Shown piece after piece: positions 23,025-31,995 of a stretch of DNA of 64,000 nt (positions are counted from its first letter, which is position 1; every line of letters starts with the position of its first letter). The translations under genes and the position numbers were made by a program. This stretch comes from JAFDVL01 sp964631865 (GTDB lineage: Bacteria > Acidobacteriota > Blastocatellia > RBC074): positions 1 to 64,000 of the forward strand of contig CAZWAK010000012.1 of the NCBI GenBank assembly GCA_964631865.1. Direction: 5' to 3'. The notes beneath the pieces were generated by a model, which was not told where the DNA came from, did not search any database, and saw only the letters and a program-made list of their open reading frames with translations.

Positions 23025-26022
23025 ACGTTGGGAGCGCGTGCAGGAGATTTATCTGGATGCACTGGAGATGGAAGCGGAAGATCGCGCCGCGTTTTTGGCT
23101 GCCGTCTGCGCGGACGACGATGCGTTGCGCCGCGAAGTCGAATCTCTGCTCGGCGCGCACGAACATGCCGAAACCTTTCTGCAAACGCCCGCCGTTGTCG
23201 TCGCCGCCGAAGAAGCCAAACGCAGCACGCCCCCGCCTGTCTCGCCGCTCGGTCGTCGGATCAGTCATTATCAAATTCTCACGGCGCTCGGAGCCGGTGG
23301 CATGGGCGAGGTATATCTCGCGCACGACAAACAATTGGGGCGCAAGGTCGCGCTCAAGTTGTTGCCCCACGAATTCACGCGCGACCGCGAGCGCATCCAG
23401 CGCTTCAAACACGAGGCGCGCACCGTGTCCTCGCTCAACCATCCGAACATCGTCACGGTATTTGAGATCGGGCAAAGTGAGGAACTCTATTACATCGCCA
23501 CCGAATTCATTGACGGGCAAACGTTGCGCCAGCAGATGGGGGAAAACTCGCTGAAGCTTTCGGACGCGCTCGACGTCGCCATCCAGACGACGCAAGCCCT
23601 GACCGCTGCGCACGAGGCGGGCATCGTCCATCGCGACATCAAGCCCGAAAACATTATGCGGCGGCCCGATGGCTTCGTGAAGGTCTTGGATTTCGGACTG
23701 GCCAAATTGACCGACACGTTTCGCCCCGACGCGCCCAGCCTCACGGGCGGCAACTCTTCGACCGCCGGACAAGTCAGCACCGATCCGGGCAAGGTCGTGG
23801 GCACGCCGCGTTATATGTCACCCGAACAAATTCGCGGCGAAAAGGTGGACGCGCGCAGCGACATCTTCAGTCTGGGCGTGATGCTTTATGAAATGATTGC
23901 CGGACGCCCGCCCTTTGAAGGCGCAACGGCGAGCGAGGTGATCGCAGGCATTCTGCACGTCGAGCCGATGCCCATGGCGCGCTTCGCGCCCGCCGTGCCG
24001 CCCGAATTGGATCGCATCGTGCGTAAGACGCTGCGCAAAGACCGCGACGCGCGTTATCAGGTCGTCAAGGATTTGCAAAACGATCTGAAGAGCTTCAAAG
24101 AAGACCTGGAATTCGAAGCCAAGCTGGCGCGCTCGCATCGCACCGAAATGCCCACGCAAACGATGAGCACCATCAGCGCCGCGCCCGTCGGCGTGGCCAC
24201 CGTCGCGCAGCCGGTCGCGCCCGTCAGTGCCGGGACAAGCGTGCGCACCGTGTCCAGCGCGGAATATATCGTCAACGCTCTCACGCGCAACCGCCGCGCA
24301 GCAGTCTTGGCCTTAACAGGGCTTGTGGTGTTGGGCGTGGGGCTACCCTTGGCGTGGTTTCAATGGTGGGGCGTGCGCCAACCATTTCAGAACCCTAATC
24401 CCGGTAAGCTCACGTCTCATGGCAAAGTCGGGCACGCCGCGATTTCGCCGGACGGCAACGAAGTGGTGTACAGTGTGGTGGACTCCGGTCAACAAAGTCT
24501 CTATCTGCAAGTAATTGGCGTTGCTCCCGATAAAACCATTGTGTCACCTGAAAAAGTGAGATACACCAGCGTCACCTTCTCACACGATGGTAAGTCCATC
24601 TTCTATGTGCGCGAGGGGACTCTCTGGAAAGCAAGCAAATTGGGGGGAGGACCACAGCAGTTGTCCTCCCGCGTGGATAGCCCCATCACGTTTTCTCCTC
24701 CTGAGATGAAGCAACTCGCGTTCGTGCGCCGCACCACAGGCGAAAGCCAGTTGATCATTGCCAATGACGATGGCACGGGCGAAAAGGTGCTGGCCACGCG
24801 TAAGCATCCCGATATGTTTCGGTATAGCGGGCCTGCCTGGTCGCCCGACGGCAAAATAATTGCCTGTCCGGTGGAGAGCGAGAACGCCTCATTCAAGACC
24901 GTGATCGCAGTGCGTGTCGCTGACAGACAGGAGGTGGCGTTTACCAAAACAAAATGGGAAGATGTTGGACAGGTGGCGTGGCTGCCCGATGGTAAGGGCA
25001 TGCTGGTAACCGCGCGAGAACCGCAGAAGGGATTGACACAAATCTGGCATCTCGCCTGGCCCAGCGGGAAAGCCGGGCAGGTCACCGCGAAAGAGAAAGA
25101 GAATGCTTATAACAGTCTCAGCCTGACCAAAAATGGCGAGACGTTGGTCACCATACAGCGGCATTATCTGGTATATCTCTATGTTGCTCCCGCGGGAGAT
25201 GTCAGCGAGACCAGCGTCAGAAAAATCACTAACGGAATCCAGCGGAATGACGGCGAGCGCGGCCTAAACTGGACGAGCGATGGTCGCATTGTCTATCGCT
25301 CCCTGGCCGACGGTGCTTACAACATCTACATTATAAGTGCCGATGGCACAGATAGCACAGGAGGCCGCCAACTCACCAAGCCAGCCGATCAAAACCTTGA
25401 CCCGATGGTTGCGCCCGATGACACCTATCTCGCCTGGACGACCAGCTTCAATAGTCAACGAAACATCTGGCGTATGGATTTGAATGGCAGTGATCGTCGG
25501 CAATTGACCAATGGCAGAGGGGAATGGTTCCCGCAGATCACTAAGGATGGCTGGTTGATTTATCAGGCGATGGCCGATGCTGACGAACGGTTGATCTGGA
25601 AGCAGCGACTGGACAGTGGGGAAGCCATTCAGTTAACCGAAAATTCTGCCTCTGCGCCCGTGCTTTCGCCCGATGAGAAGTGGATCGCTTGCAACTATCG
25701 CCGCGAACGCGCCGCGACGCCTTGTATAGCGGTTATTTCCGTGAATGGAGGGCCGCCGCTGAAAATCTTCGATAAGCTTACGGGCGACCGGTTTCGTATT
25801 CTGCGCTGGACCCCTAACGGTGAAGCCGTGGCCTTTATCGTCACCGAGAAAGGCGTCTCGAATATTTGGGCGCAGCCATTGGCGGGCGGGGAGCCTAAAC
25901 AACTGACCCACTTCAAAACAGAAGAAATCTTCAATTTCGCTTGGTCGCGCGACGGGAAACAGTTGGCATTGTCGCGCGGCGCGGTCAATAACGACGTAGT
26001 AAAGATCAGCGACCAAAAATGA
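23014..26022 (+). CDS. Ser/Thr protein kinase with C-terminal PD40 beta-propeller
   Basis: 1002 residues from ATG 23014 with GGGAGGGG upstream. A short helical head is followed by the kinase domain (about 84-360): GAGGMGEVYLAH, Lys114, HRDIKPEN (Asp208), DFGLAKL, and GTPRYMSPEQIRGEKVDARS. A single transmembrane helix lies at about 429-449. The periplasmic part (about 455-1002) is a TolB/WD40-like PD40 propeller with repeats such as AISPDGNEVVYSV, WSPDGKIIA and LSPDEKWIACNY. It therefore looks like a membrane receptor kinase with a ligand- or protein-binding propeller. Co-translation with the ECF sigma factor points to that factor as substrate. Confidence 0.93.
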   Translation: MEAERWERVQEIYLDALEMEAEDRAAFLAAVCADDDALRREVESLLGAHEHAETFLQTPAVVVAAEEAKRSTPPPVSPLGRRISHYQILTALGAGGMGEVYLAHDKQLGRKVALKLLPHEFTRDRERIQRFKHEARTVSSLNHPNIVTVFEIGQSEELYYIATEFIDGQTLRQQMGENSLKLSDALDVAIQTTQALTAAHEAGIVHRDIKPENIMRRPDGFVKVLDFGLAKLTDTFRPDAPSLTGGNSSTAGQVSTDPGKVVGTPRYMSPEQIRGEKVDARSDIFSLGVMLYEMIAGRPPFEGATASEVIAGILHVEPMPMARFAPAVPPELDRIVRKTLRKDRDARYQVVKDLQNDLKSFKEDLEFEAKLARSHRTEMPTQTMSTISAAPVGVATVAQPVAPVSAGTSVRTVSSAEYIVNALTRNRRAAVLALTGLVVLGVGLPLAWFQWWGVRQPFQNPNPGKLTSHGKVGHAAISPDGNEVVYSVVDSGQQSLYLQVIGVAPDKTIVSPEKVRYTSVTFSHDGKSIFYVREGTLWKASKLGGGPQQLSSRVDSPITFSPPEMKQLAFVRRTTGESQLIIANDDGTGEKVLATRKHPDMFRYSGPAWSPDGKIIACPVESENASFKTVIAVRVADRQEVAFTKTKWEDVGQVAWLPDGKGMLVTAREPQKGLTQIWHLAWPSGKAGQVTAKEKENAYNSLSLTKNGETLVTIQRHYLVYLYVAPAGDVSETSVRKITNGIQRNDGERGLNWTSDGRIVYRSLADGAYNIYIISADGTDSTGGRQLTKPADQNLDPMVAPDDTYLAWTTSFNSQRNIWRMDLNGSDRRQLTNGRGEWFPQITKDGWLIYQAMADADERLIWKQRLDSGEAIQLTENSASAPVLSPDEKWIACNYRRERAATPCIAVISVNGGPPLKIFDKLTGDRFRILRWTPNGEAVAFIVTEKGVSNIWAQPLAGGEPKQLTHFKTEEIFNFAWSRDGKQLALSRGAVNNDVVKISDQK

Positions 26023-26150
26023 GCTGACGCCCGTGTGCCAGGACGCCGCGCTCAGCTTCCCTTTTTCTGCGTTCACCCGAAAGCCCAGCCAACTTCAATG
26101 ATTCTCCGCGTAATCTCCCACGCAACCGTTAACCCAAAGGAGATTACACA

Positions 26151-27020
26151 ATGAGAATCATCAAACTGATCACTGTTTTCACCATTATTTTCACGGCAAC
26201 GATTTCGTGCTGGCTGCGTGCCGACGCTCAGGAACAAACATCCTCGCCGCCACAAATCGAAGCCAAACTCGCGACTGATCCGAACAACGCCAAGCTGCAA
26301 CAGCAACTTGCCTGGGCGTATTTCTATCAAGCGCGCGACGGCAATGCTGCGGCGCTCAACAAAGCCATTCCAGCCTTTGAGCGCAGCGCCGAACTTGCGC
26401 CGAATGACTTGAACACCGGACGCGGATTGGGGCTGGCCTATTTCATGAAGGTCGCGTCGCTGGATCGCAAGCAAGCCTCGTCGGCAGAAATGAGAGCAGC
26501 CTTCGAGCAAACGCTCGCGGCCTTTGAGCGCACGTTGGCACGCCATCCGAACGACACGCTGTTGCTGGCTTCGCACGGCTCGGCGCTCGCGGCGTATGCC
26601 GGTTTGACGGCGAATCTCGACACGCTGAAACAAGGCGTCGCCGAAATGAACCGCGCCGTCGAACTGCAACCCAAAGCCGCACACGGCAGGCTGTTTCGCG
26701 CCTTCACGTCCATCAACCTGCCGCCCGCGTTTCGCAAAACCGAACTGGTCGTCGAAGACTTCTCGATGCTCATCAAACATTCCGCCAGCTACAACGAACA
26801 GGCCGAAGGCGTGCTGCGTATTCTGCTCGGCGATTTTTATTTCACGAACAAAGACGTCGAAAAAGCCAAAGCCGAATACAACGCCGCCGCGCAAAAAGGC
26901 TCGGCGATGGCGGAGGGCAAAGCGCGCTTGACGATGCTCGCCAGCGGCGGCGTTGAAGCCGCAGCGATTCAGCAGTATCGTGGCAACGTGACGAATTGCG
27001 CGATCTGTCATAAGCAGTGA
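26151..27020 (+). CDS. Exported TPR protein ending in a CxxCH heme motif
   Basis: 289 residues with a signal peptide (LITVFTIIFTATISCWLRADAQ). Tetratricopeptide-like helices fill most of the chain, for example QLAWAYFYQARDGNAAALNK, RSAELAPNDLNTGRGLGLAY and LLGDFYFTNKDVEKAKAEYN. The chain ends with NCAICHKQ, a CAICH (283-287) two residues from the C-terminus that is a c-type heme attachment signature. A heme so close to the end of a TPR protein is unusual. It lies 128 bases after the kinase gene with its own AAAGGAGAT ribosome site, so it may share that operon's signal. Function unknown. Confidence 0.78.
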   Translation: MRIIKLITVFTIIFTATISCWLRADAQEQTSSPPQIEAKLATDPNNAKLQQQLAWAYFYQARDGNAAALNKAIPAFERSAELAPNDLNTGRGLGLAYFMKVASLDRKQASSAEMRAAFEQTLAAFERTLARHPNDTLLLASHGSALAAYAGLTANLDTLKQGVAEMNRAVELQPKAAHGRLFRAFTSINLPPAFRKTELVVEDFSMLIKHSASYNEQAEGVLRILLGDFYFTNKDVEKAKAEYNAAAQKGSAMAEGKARLTMLASGGVEAAAIQQYRGNVTNCAICHKQ

Positions 27021-27033
27021 AACAAAGAAGAGC

Positions 27034-27120
27034 GATTACGAAACACACGAAAATAACGAAACAGACGGAAACCTATAAATTCATTTCGTGTGTTCTGTTA
27101 TTTTCGTGTGTTTCGTAATC
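27034..27120. repeat. Long perfect inverted repeat
   Basis: A 24-base arm GATTACGAAACACACGAAAA plus TAAC (27034-27057) is perfectly complementary to 27097-27120. The inner arms continue imperfectly. It sits between the TPR gene and the histidine kinase and resembles the other long inverted repeats in this window. Confidence 0.85.
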
Positions 27121-27133
27121 TCAAAAAATCCAA

Positions 27134-29038
27134 ATGTCGCAAACCGTTCTGACCATCCAAACGCTCGGCTTCATCACGGGCACAGTTTTGTTCGGCCTGC
27201 TGCTGTGGCTCGCGCGCAAGGCCGAAAGTTCGGCGGAAGAAAAACGCGCCTGTTGGGTGGCAGCGGCGATGGGGTTGGTCTGGAATTTGGGGAGTTTGGC
27301 GGAATATCTCTTGCGGCTCGGCGGATACGAAACGGACGCGCAAGCCATTCGCCTTGCCCGGGCCGTGGCTTATTCCGGCACGGGGTTTCCGACCGCGATT
27401 CTTATGATGCTTTCCTGCGCGCCCGGCCAAGCCCCGCGCGTGTGGCGTTGGGCTGTGCCGCTCTCGCTGTGTCTCGGCGCAGGATTGATGCTGGGGTTTT
27501 TCGCAACGGCCTTGCTGCCGGCCTGGAGCCAGCACTTCGATACGTTCCTGTTGCTGTCGGCGTACAATTTGGCGCTGCATTTGCTCGCCGGGGCGTATTG
27601 GTTCCGCCGACAGGAGAAACGTTCCGGCTATCGCGTCGCGTTGTTGCTGAGCATGGCCGCCCTGGCTGTGCTGTTGTTTTTGCTAATTCATGTTTCGTGG
27701 AATGACGAAGTGGAAACTACGCTGACCGTCATGGCGCAGCAATCCAGCCTCTCGATGGCGTTGATCGCGTTGGCGTGGTTGAGTCGGTTTCGCTTTGCCG
27801 ATGTTTTCGTCAAGCAAAGCTTCCTGATTTTGGCGGCGGTGAGTTTGGCGCTCGTGTATCAATGGTTCGTCGTGACACCGTTGGCGAACGCAATGGCGAA
27901 GCTGTCCGCGCATCTGCCAGCAACAACGTGGATTGTCGGCACGTTGCTCTGGACTGCGATTTTATTGGGGTTTCCGCTGCTTCGTCGCCGCCTCATGCAC
28001 GCGGCGGACAAATGGATTTTCAAGCGCCCGGACTATCGCACGCTGTTGCAGCAGTTGCAGCAACGCATCGAATTCAGCAACGACGAAGCCGCCTTGTTTC
28101 GTCTCGTCGAACAGTGTGTGGGCGAGGCGTTGCGCATCTCTGACGTCAGCATCGGCACAGCGACCGACAGCACGAGCCACGAAGCCGCGTTTCCGATTCG
28201 GGACAGCACGGGCGTGTACTACGCGCTGCGCGTAGCGACGGGCAACAAGCCGTTGCTCAGCGATGAAATCACGTTGCTCAACGCGATTGCCGAATTGCTC
28301 GGACGCCGCTTGGAAGCCATCCAGTTCGAGCGCGAACGACAAGCGCAGGCGTTGCGCGAAACCCGGTTGCAACAGCTTCTGACTGAATCCGAACTCAAAG
28401 CGTTGCGTGCGCAAATCAATCCGCATTTTCTCTTCAATACGCTGAACACGATTGCCGATTTGATTTCGGAAGCGCCCGACAAAGCCGAGCAGATGACCGA
28501 GCATTTGGCCGAAGTCTTTCGCTATGCGCTGTCGCGCACGCATCACAAGTTGATTCCGCTCGCCGAAGAATTCGCGTTTCTGAAAACGTATCTGGAAATC
28601 GAACAGGCGCGTTTCGGCGCACGCTTGCGCGTCGAATTGCATTTCGATCCGAAGCTTGCGGCTGCGCCGATTCCGTCGTTGCTGCTGCAACCGCTCGTCG
28701 AAAACGCGATCAAGCATGGCTTGGCGGCGAAGCCCGACGGCGGCACGGTGCGCGTCGCAGCAGTGGAGGCCGATGGGCAGTTGCAATTGATCGTCGAAGA
28801 CGATGGAAATGGCTGGCGCGCTTCTTCTTCCAACGGCCATCACATCGGTTTGCAAAACGTCACCGAACGCCTGCAAATGCTGTATGGCGAGCGCGCTCGG
28901 CTCGATATTCAAAGCACGGCTGGACAGGGCACGCGCATCACGATTACGCTCCCACACGATGAAACTGAAAACGCTCCTGATAGACGACGAAGCGTCGGCG
29001 CGGTCGCGACTGAAGAAGTTGCTCGCCGCGCATCCTGA
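27134..29038 (+). CDS. LytS/YehU-family membrane sensor histidine kinase
   Basis: 634 residues. About eight hydrophobic spans fill residues 5-300 (first: ILTIQTLGFITGTVLFGLLL type), then a GAF-like segment (about 310-395) and the His_kinase domain. The phosphoacceptor is His431 in ALRAQINPHFLFNTLNT, and the ATP site is in LLLQPLVENAIKHGL and DGNGW. The family signals to LytTR response regulators and senses membrane-linked or small-molecule cues. The last 25 residues overlap the regulator gene by 80 bases; the natural end of the catalytic domain (TRITITLPHD) comes just before the overlap. The stimulus is unknown. Confidence 0.9.
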   Translation: MSQTVLTIQTLGFITGTVLFGLLLWLARKAESSAEEKRACWVAAAMGLVWNLGSLAEYLLRLGGYETDAQAIRLARAVAYSGTGFPTAILMMLSCAPGQAPRVWRWAVPLSLCLGAGLMLGFFATALLPAWSQHFDTFLLLSAYNLALHLLAGAYWFRRQEKRSGYRVALLLSMAALAVLLFLLIHVSWNDEVETTLTVMAQQSSLSMALIALAWLSRFRFADVFVKQSFLILAAVSLALVYQWFVVTPLANAMAKLSAHLPATTWIVGTLLWTAILLGFPLLRRRLMHAADKWIFKRPDYRTLLQQLQQRIEFSNDEAALFRLVEQCVGEALRISDVSIGTATDSTSHEAAFPIRDSTGVYYALRVATGNKPLLSDEITLLNAIAELLGRRLEAIQFERERQAQALRETRLQQLLTESELKALRAQINPHFLFNTLNTIADLISEAPDKAEQMTEHLAEVFRYALSRTHHKLIPLAEEFAFLKTYLEIEQARFGARLRVELHFDPKLAAAPIPSLLLQPLVENAIKHGLAAKPDGGTVRVAAVEADGQLQLIVEDDGNGWRASSSNGHHIGLQNVTERLQMLYGERARLDIQSTAGQGTRITITLPHDETENAPDRRRSVGAVATEEVARRAS

Positions 29039-29729
29039 CATCGAAATCATCGGTGAAGCCGCCGATGGCCTCGCTGCCGTCCAGCAAATCTCCACGCTTG
29101 CGCCTGATCTGATTTTTCTCGATGTGCAGATGCCGGGGCTGAACGGCTTCGAGGTGTTGCAGGCGTTGCCAAACGACAAGCCGTTGCCGCTCGTGATTTT
29201 TGCGACGGCGTTCGATGCGCACGCGCTCGCGGCGTTTGAAGCCAATGCGCTCGGCTATTTGCTCAAGCCCGTCAACCGCGCACGATTGCAACAAAGCCTC
29301 GCCCGCGCACTTCAACTCGCCGCCCATCAGTCGCAAGCAAACTCTGAACGACAACGCATTCGCACCGTCATACAAGAAGCCGCGCAAGCCGCGCCGCTCG
29401 CACAATTGGTCGCGCGCAAACGGGATCGCTTGATCTTGCTGCGCCCCGATCAAGTCGTGTTCTTGCGCGTCGAAGATGGCTTGGTGCGCTTGCACACCGA
29501 CACCGAAAATTACTGGACAGATTATCAACTCAACGACCTCGAAGCGCGCTTGCCCGCGCCGCCGTTTTTTCGCGCACATCGCGCGGTGCTCGTCAATTTG
29601 CGCAAGGTCAAAGAGCTTGCACCGTTTGCCAAAAGCACGTTTCTGCTGTTGATGAACGACCAGGTTGCCACAGAAATTCAGGTCAGCGAACGGCAGGCGA
29701 AGAAGCTGCGCGAGTTGCTGGGGCTGTAA
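28959..29729 (+). CDS. LytTR-family response regulator
   Basis: 256 residues from ATG 28959, inside the end of the kinase gene. The receiver domain has acidic residues at LLIDDE, the phosphoacceptor Asp55 in LIFLDVQMPG, Thr in FATAFDAHA and the lysine in GYLLKPVNR. The LytTR DNA-binding domain occupies about residues 155-256 (KRDRLILLRPDQVVFLRVED, FFRAHRAVLVNLRKVKEL, VSERQAKKLRELLGL). It will control genes in response to the overlapping sensor kinase; no target site is evident in the window. Confidence 0.92.
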   Translation: MKLKTLLIDDEASARSRLKKLLAAHPDIEIIGEAADGLAAVQQISTLAPDLIFLDVQMPGLNGFEVLQALPNDKPLPLVIFATAFDAHALAAFEANALGYLLKPVNRARLQQSLARALQLAAHQSQANSERQRIRTVIQEAAQAAPLAQLVARKRDRLILLRPDQVVFLRVEDGLVRLHTDTENYWTDYQLNDLEARLPAPPFFRAHRAVLVNLRKVKELAPFAKSTFLLLMNDQVATEIQVSERQAKKLRELLGL

Positions 29730-29789
29730 TTTGTTTGCGGCTGGGAATAAACTCCGCGCAGAAGGATATACAGAGTTCAGGAGGAATTC

Positions 29790-30386
29790 ATGAACCATCT
29801 CAAAACACTCGTATTGATTCTGCTGTGTTGCGTTGGCCTTGCGTTGGCACAAACGAAACTCGGCCCCAAAGACGTGGCGCAACTGCCGCCGTCTGATCTG
29901 AACCGCGTCAACGTCGGCGATGAAGCGCCCGATTTCACACTGGAAAAAGAAGCGGGCCAGACCGTGACGCTCTCAGCTTATCGTGACCAGAAAACGGTCG
30001 TGCTCGTGTTCTATCGCGGCCATTGGTGACCGTATTGCGCGCGTCAGCTTGGAAAGCTGAAATCCCTGCTCAAAGACACGCCGAACGCCCAAGTCGAAAT
30101 CCTCGCCATCAGCGTTGACCCGCACGACAAAGCCCAGAACATGCGCAACAAACTCGAAGACAAAGCCGGACAGGATTTCCCGCTATTGTCTGACCCCGAT
30201 CATCGCGTGATTGATCGCTACGGTTTGCTCAATGAAAAATCGAAACGCCCACTGCCGCATCCCGCGACCTACGTGATTGATCGGCAGGGCAAAGTGCGCT
30301 GGAAGTTCATCGAAGTGGATTACACGAAGCGCCCGTCGAACGAAGACGTACTGAAAGAAGTGCTGAAGGTCGAGAAAGCGAAATAA
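29790..30386 (+). CDS. Exported peroxiredoxin/AhpC-TSA-like protein, predicted selenoprotein (UGA = Sec80)
   Basis: 198 residues read through one in-frame UGA (30027-30029). A GGAGGA site precedes ATG 29790. The signal peptide is MNHLKTLVLILLCCVGLALA. The thioredoxin-fold core follows: GDEAPDFTLEKEAG, VVLVFYRGHW, then UGA, then PYCARQLGKLK, EILAISVDPHDKAQ, FPLLSDPDHRVIDRYG and HPATYVIDRQGKVRWKF. In cysteine homologues this region reads YRG-W-C-P-Y-C, so UGA replaces exactly the peroxidatic Cys and gives a U-x-x-C pair. The frame is fully conserved after the UGA. A SECIS-like hairpin lies at 30044-30060. It should reduce peroxides in the periplasm. Read-through is inferred; it needs the Sel machinery, which is not in the window. 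Confidence 0.85.
30044..30060 (+). promoter_or_regulatory. SECIS-like hairpin downstream of the UGA
   Basis: TCAGCTT (30044-30050), loop GGA (30051-30053), AAGCTGA (30054-30060): a perfect 7-bp stem with a loop that starts GG, 21 bases after the UGA. This fits the known bacterial SECIS rule of an apical loop with a G at its first positions, about 16-37 bases from the codon. Confidence 0.7.
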
Positions 30387-30391
30387 AATGG

Positions 30392-30446
30392 CGTGTGGTA
30401 GCGAATTCGCGCGCGGCAGCCAGGCGCGTGAATTCGCCACCACACG
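30392..30446. repeat. Inverted repeat downstream of the selenoprotein gene
   Basis: CGTGTGGTAGCGAATTCGCG on the left pairs, with one small mismatch, with CGCGTGAATTCGCCACCACACG on the right. It can act as a transcript-end hairpin, though no T-tract follows. The gap to 30633 holds no gene. Confidence 0.7.
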
Positions 30447-30633
30447 ATTGCCAAATCCCACCAACAGTGCCATAGTTTGCCTGCCTGTCCTGAACCAAAA
30501 CTGACCATCGGAGTTGCTTGCAGAAAGGACTTCCGCATGACCCGAACCTGGCACAAGCTGGCTGATTTGGCGTTGCCACAACGCGCCTGTGGGCGCGTCG
30601 CAATTTCTTTTTGTTCCATCCCATAGGACATTG

Positions 30634-31734
30634 ATGGCGAACCGTTACTTCCTCAATGCGACTGCACGTGCGAACGAGGCCGGAGGTTTGTTCACGAGCG
30701 ACGAATATGCACAGGTGGCCACGTTCTATGACAATCATCCACAAATCAATCCCACGCCGCTCAGAAGCCTGCCGGCGCTGGCAAACGAGTTGGGCATCGG
30801 CGCATTGCTGGTGAAAGACGAAACGGCGCGCGGCGGCTTACCGGCCTTCAAAATCACGGGCGTCGCGTTCACGATTGATCGTCTGTTGGCGACAGGGCGG
30901 ATCAACGCGGATTCTGTACTGGTCGCCGCAACGGCAGGCAATCACGGGCGCGCGTTGGCGCGCGTGGCGCGCGGTCGGGGCTTGCGCGCGAAGATTTATG
31001 TGCCGTTCGATGCGGCCCCGGCGCGCGTCGCCGCGATTCGCAGCGAAGGCGCGGAGATTATCGTCAGCCGCGGCAACTATGATTTCGCCGTGCGGCAAGC
31101 GGTGGAGGATGCGAAAGAGAACGGCTGGGTCGTCGTGTCCGACACGTCGTGGCCGGGCTACGAACAAATCCCGCGCTGGATCAAAGCAGGGTATTCGCGT
31201 GTGATGATGGAGGCGGCGCAAGCTTGGGACGCACGACCCGATGTCGTGCTGGTGCAAGGCGGCGTCGGCGGGTTGGTTTGTGCGGCGCTCAGTTGGTTGT
31301 GCTGGCGCTATGGCAACGAACGCCCGTACTTCATCGCGTGCGAGCCGAGCGGTTCCGATTGTTTGCAGGCCGCCGCGCGCACCGGGCATCCGGTCACGCT
31401 CGCTGAACCACCGCCCACGTTGATGGAATGTTTGCGTTGTGGCGAAGCGTCGGCGATTGCGCTGCCGATTATTTCTGCCGCCGCTGATGCGTTCGTGGCG
31501 ATGGACGACGAATGGTGCGCGCGAGCGATGCGAACGCTCCATTCAACGATGGTTGCCGGTGCATCGGGCGCGTGCGGATTGGCGAGCTTGTTGGCGATTT
31601 TGCAGGACGAATCATTACGTCCATTGCGAGAAGCGAGCGGCCTGAATTCTGCATCGCGTGTGCTGGTAATCGTGACGGAAGGCGCGACTGATCCTGATTT
31701 ATATGCGCGCGTGATGAATGAACAGAAACCCTGA
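30634..31734 (+). CDS. dpaL: Diaminopropionate ammonia-lyase-like PLP enzyme
   Basis: 366 residues from ATG 30634 with AGGA upstream; E. coli YgeX is slightly longer (near 400). The fold type II lysine is Lys73 in GGLPAFKITG, the TAGNHGRALA and VQGGVGGL loops bind the cofactor, and TTEGATDP-like VTEGATDPDLY closes the family pattern. The enzyme cleaves 2,3-diaminopropionate to pyruvate and ammonia. The N-terminal TARANEAGGLFTSDEYAQV is characteristic of the family. It is probably co-directional but not co-transcribed with the selenoprotein gene. Threonine dehydratase-like function is the alternative. Confidence 0.82.
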   Translation: MANRYFLNATARANEAGGLFTSDEYAQVATFYDNHPQINPTPLRSLPALANELGIGALLVKDETARGGLPAFKITGVAFTIDRLLATGRINADSVLVAATAGNHGRALARVARGRGLRAKIYVPFDAAPARVAAIRSEGAEIIVSRGNYDFAVRQAVEDAKENGWVVVSDTSWPGYEQIPRWIKAGYSRVMMEAAQAWDARPDVVLVQGGVGGLVCAALSWLCWRYGNERPYFIACEPSGSDCLQAAARTGHPVTLAEPPPTLMECLRCGEASAIALPIISAAADAFVAMDDEWCARAMRTLHSTMVAGASGACGLASLLAILQDESLRPLREASGLNSASRVLVIVTEGATDPDLYARVMNEQKP

Positions 31735-31739
31735 TAAAG

Positions 31740-31821
31740 AGGCGTCAAGAGTTCAGGCTTCAGCTTGGCGGTGAGCGGATGCGCATAAAAAAACAAGCTA
31801 AAGCTTGAACTCTTGACGCCT
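31740..31821. repeat. Long inverted repeat
   Basis: AGGCGTCAAGAGTTCA (31740-31755) is perfectly complementary to TGAACTCTTGACGCCT (31806-31821), and the arms continue inward as GGCTTCAGCTTG and CAAGCTAAAGC. The rest of 31822-31995 is AT-rich with short inverted stretches and no gene. Confidence 0.85.
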
Positions 31822-31995
31822 GTTTTCCCAAGCCTGAGTTGTCCTTATGAAAATAGGTTACGGAAGCATTTTCTTGTTGCTCCATTCTCAATTCTCAATT
31901 GTTTGGCAAAGGAAAATTGGGCGATGACTCCCTTTCAAAGAATGAAGAGCGGAGAATAAAGAAGGAAGAATGTCGCAGACGAGGAGGTCTGATTT

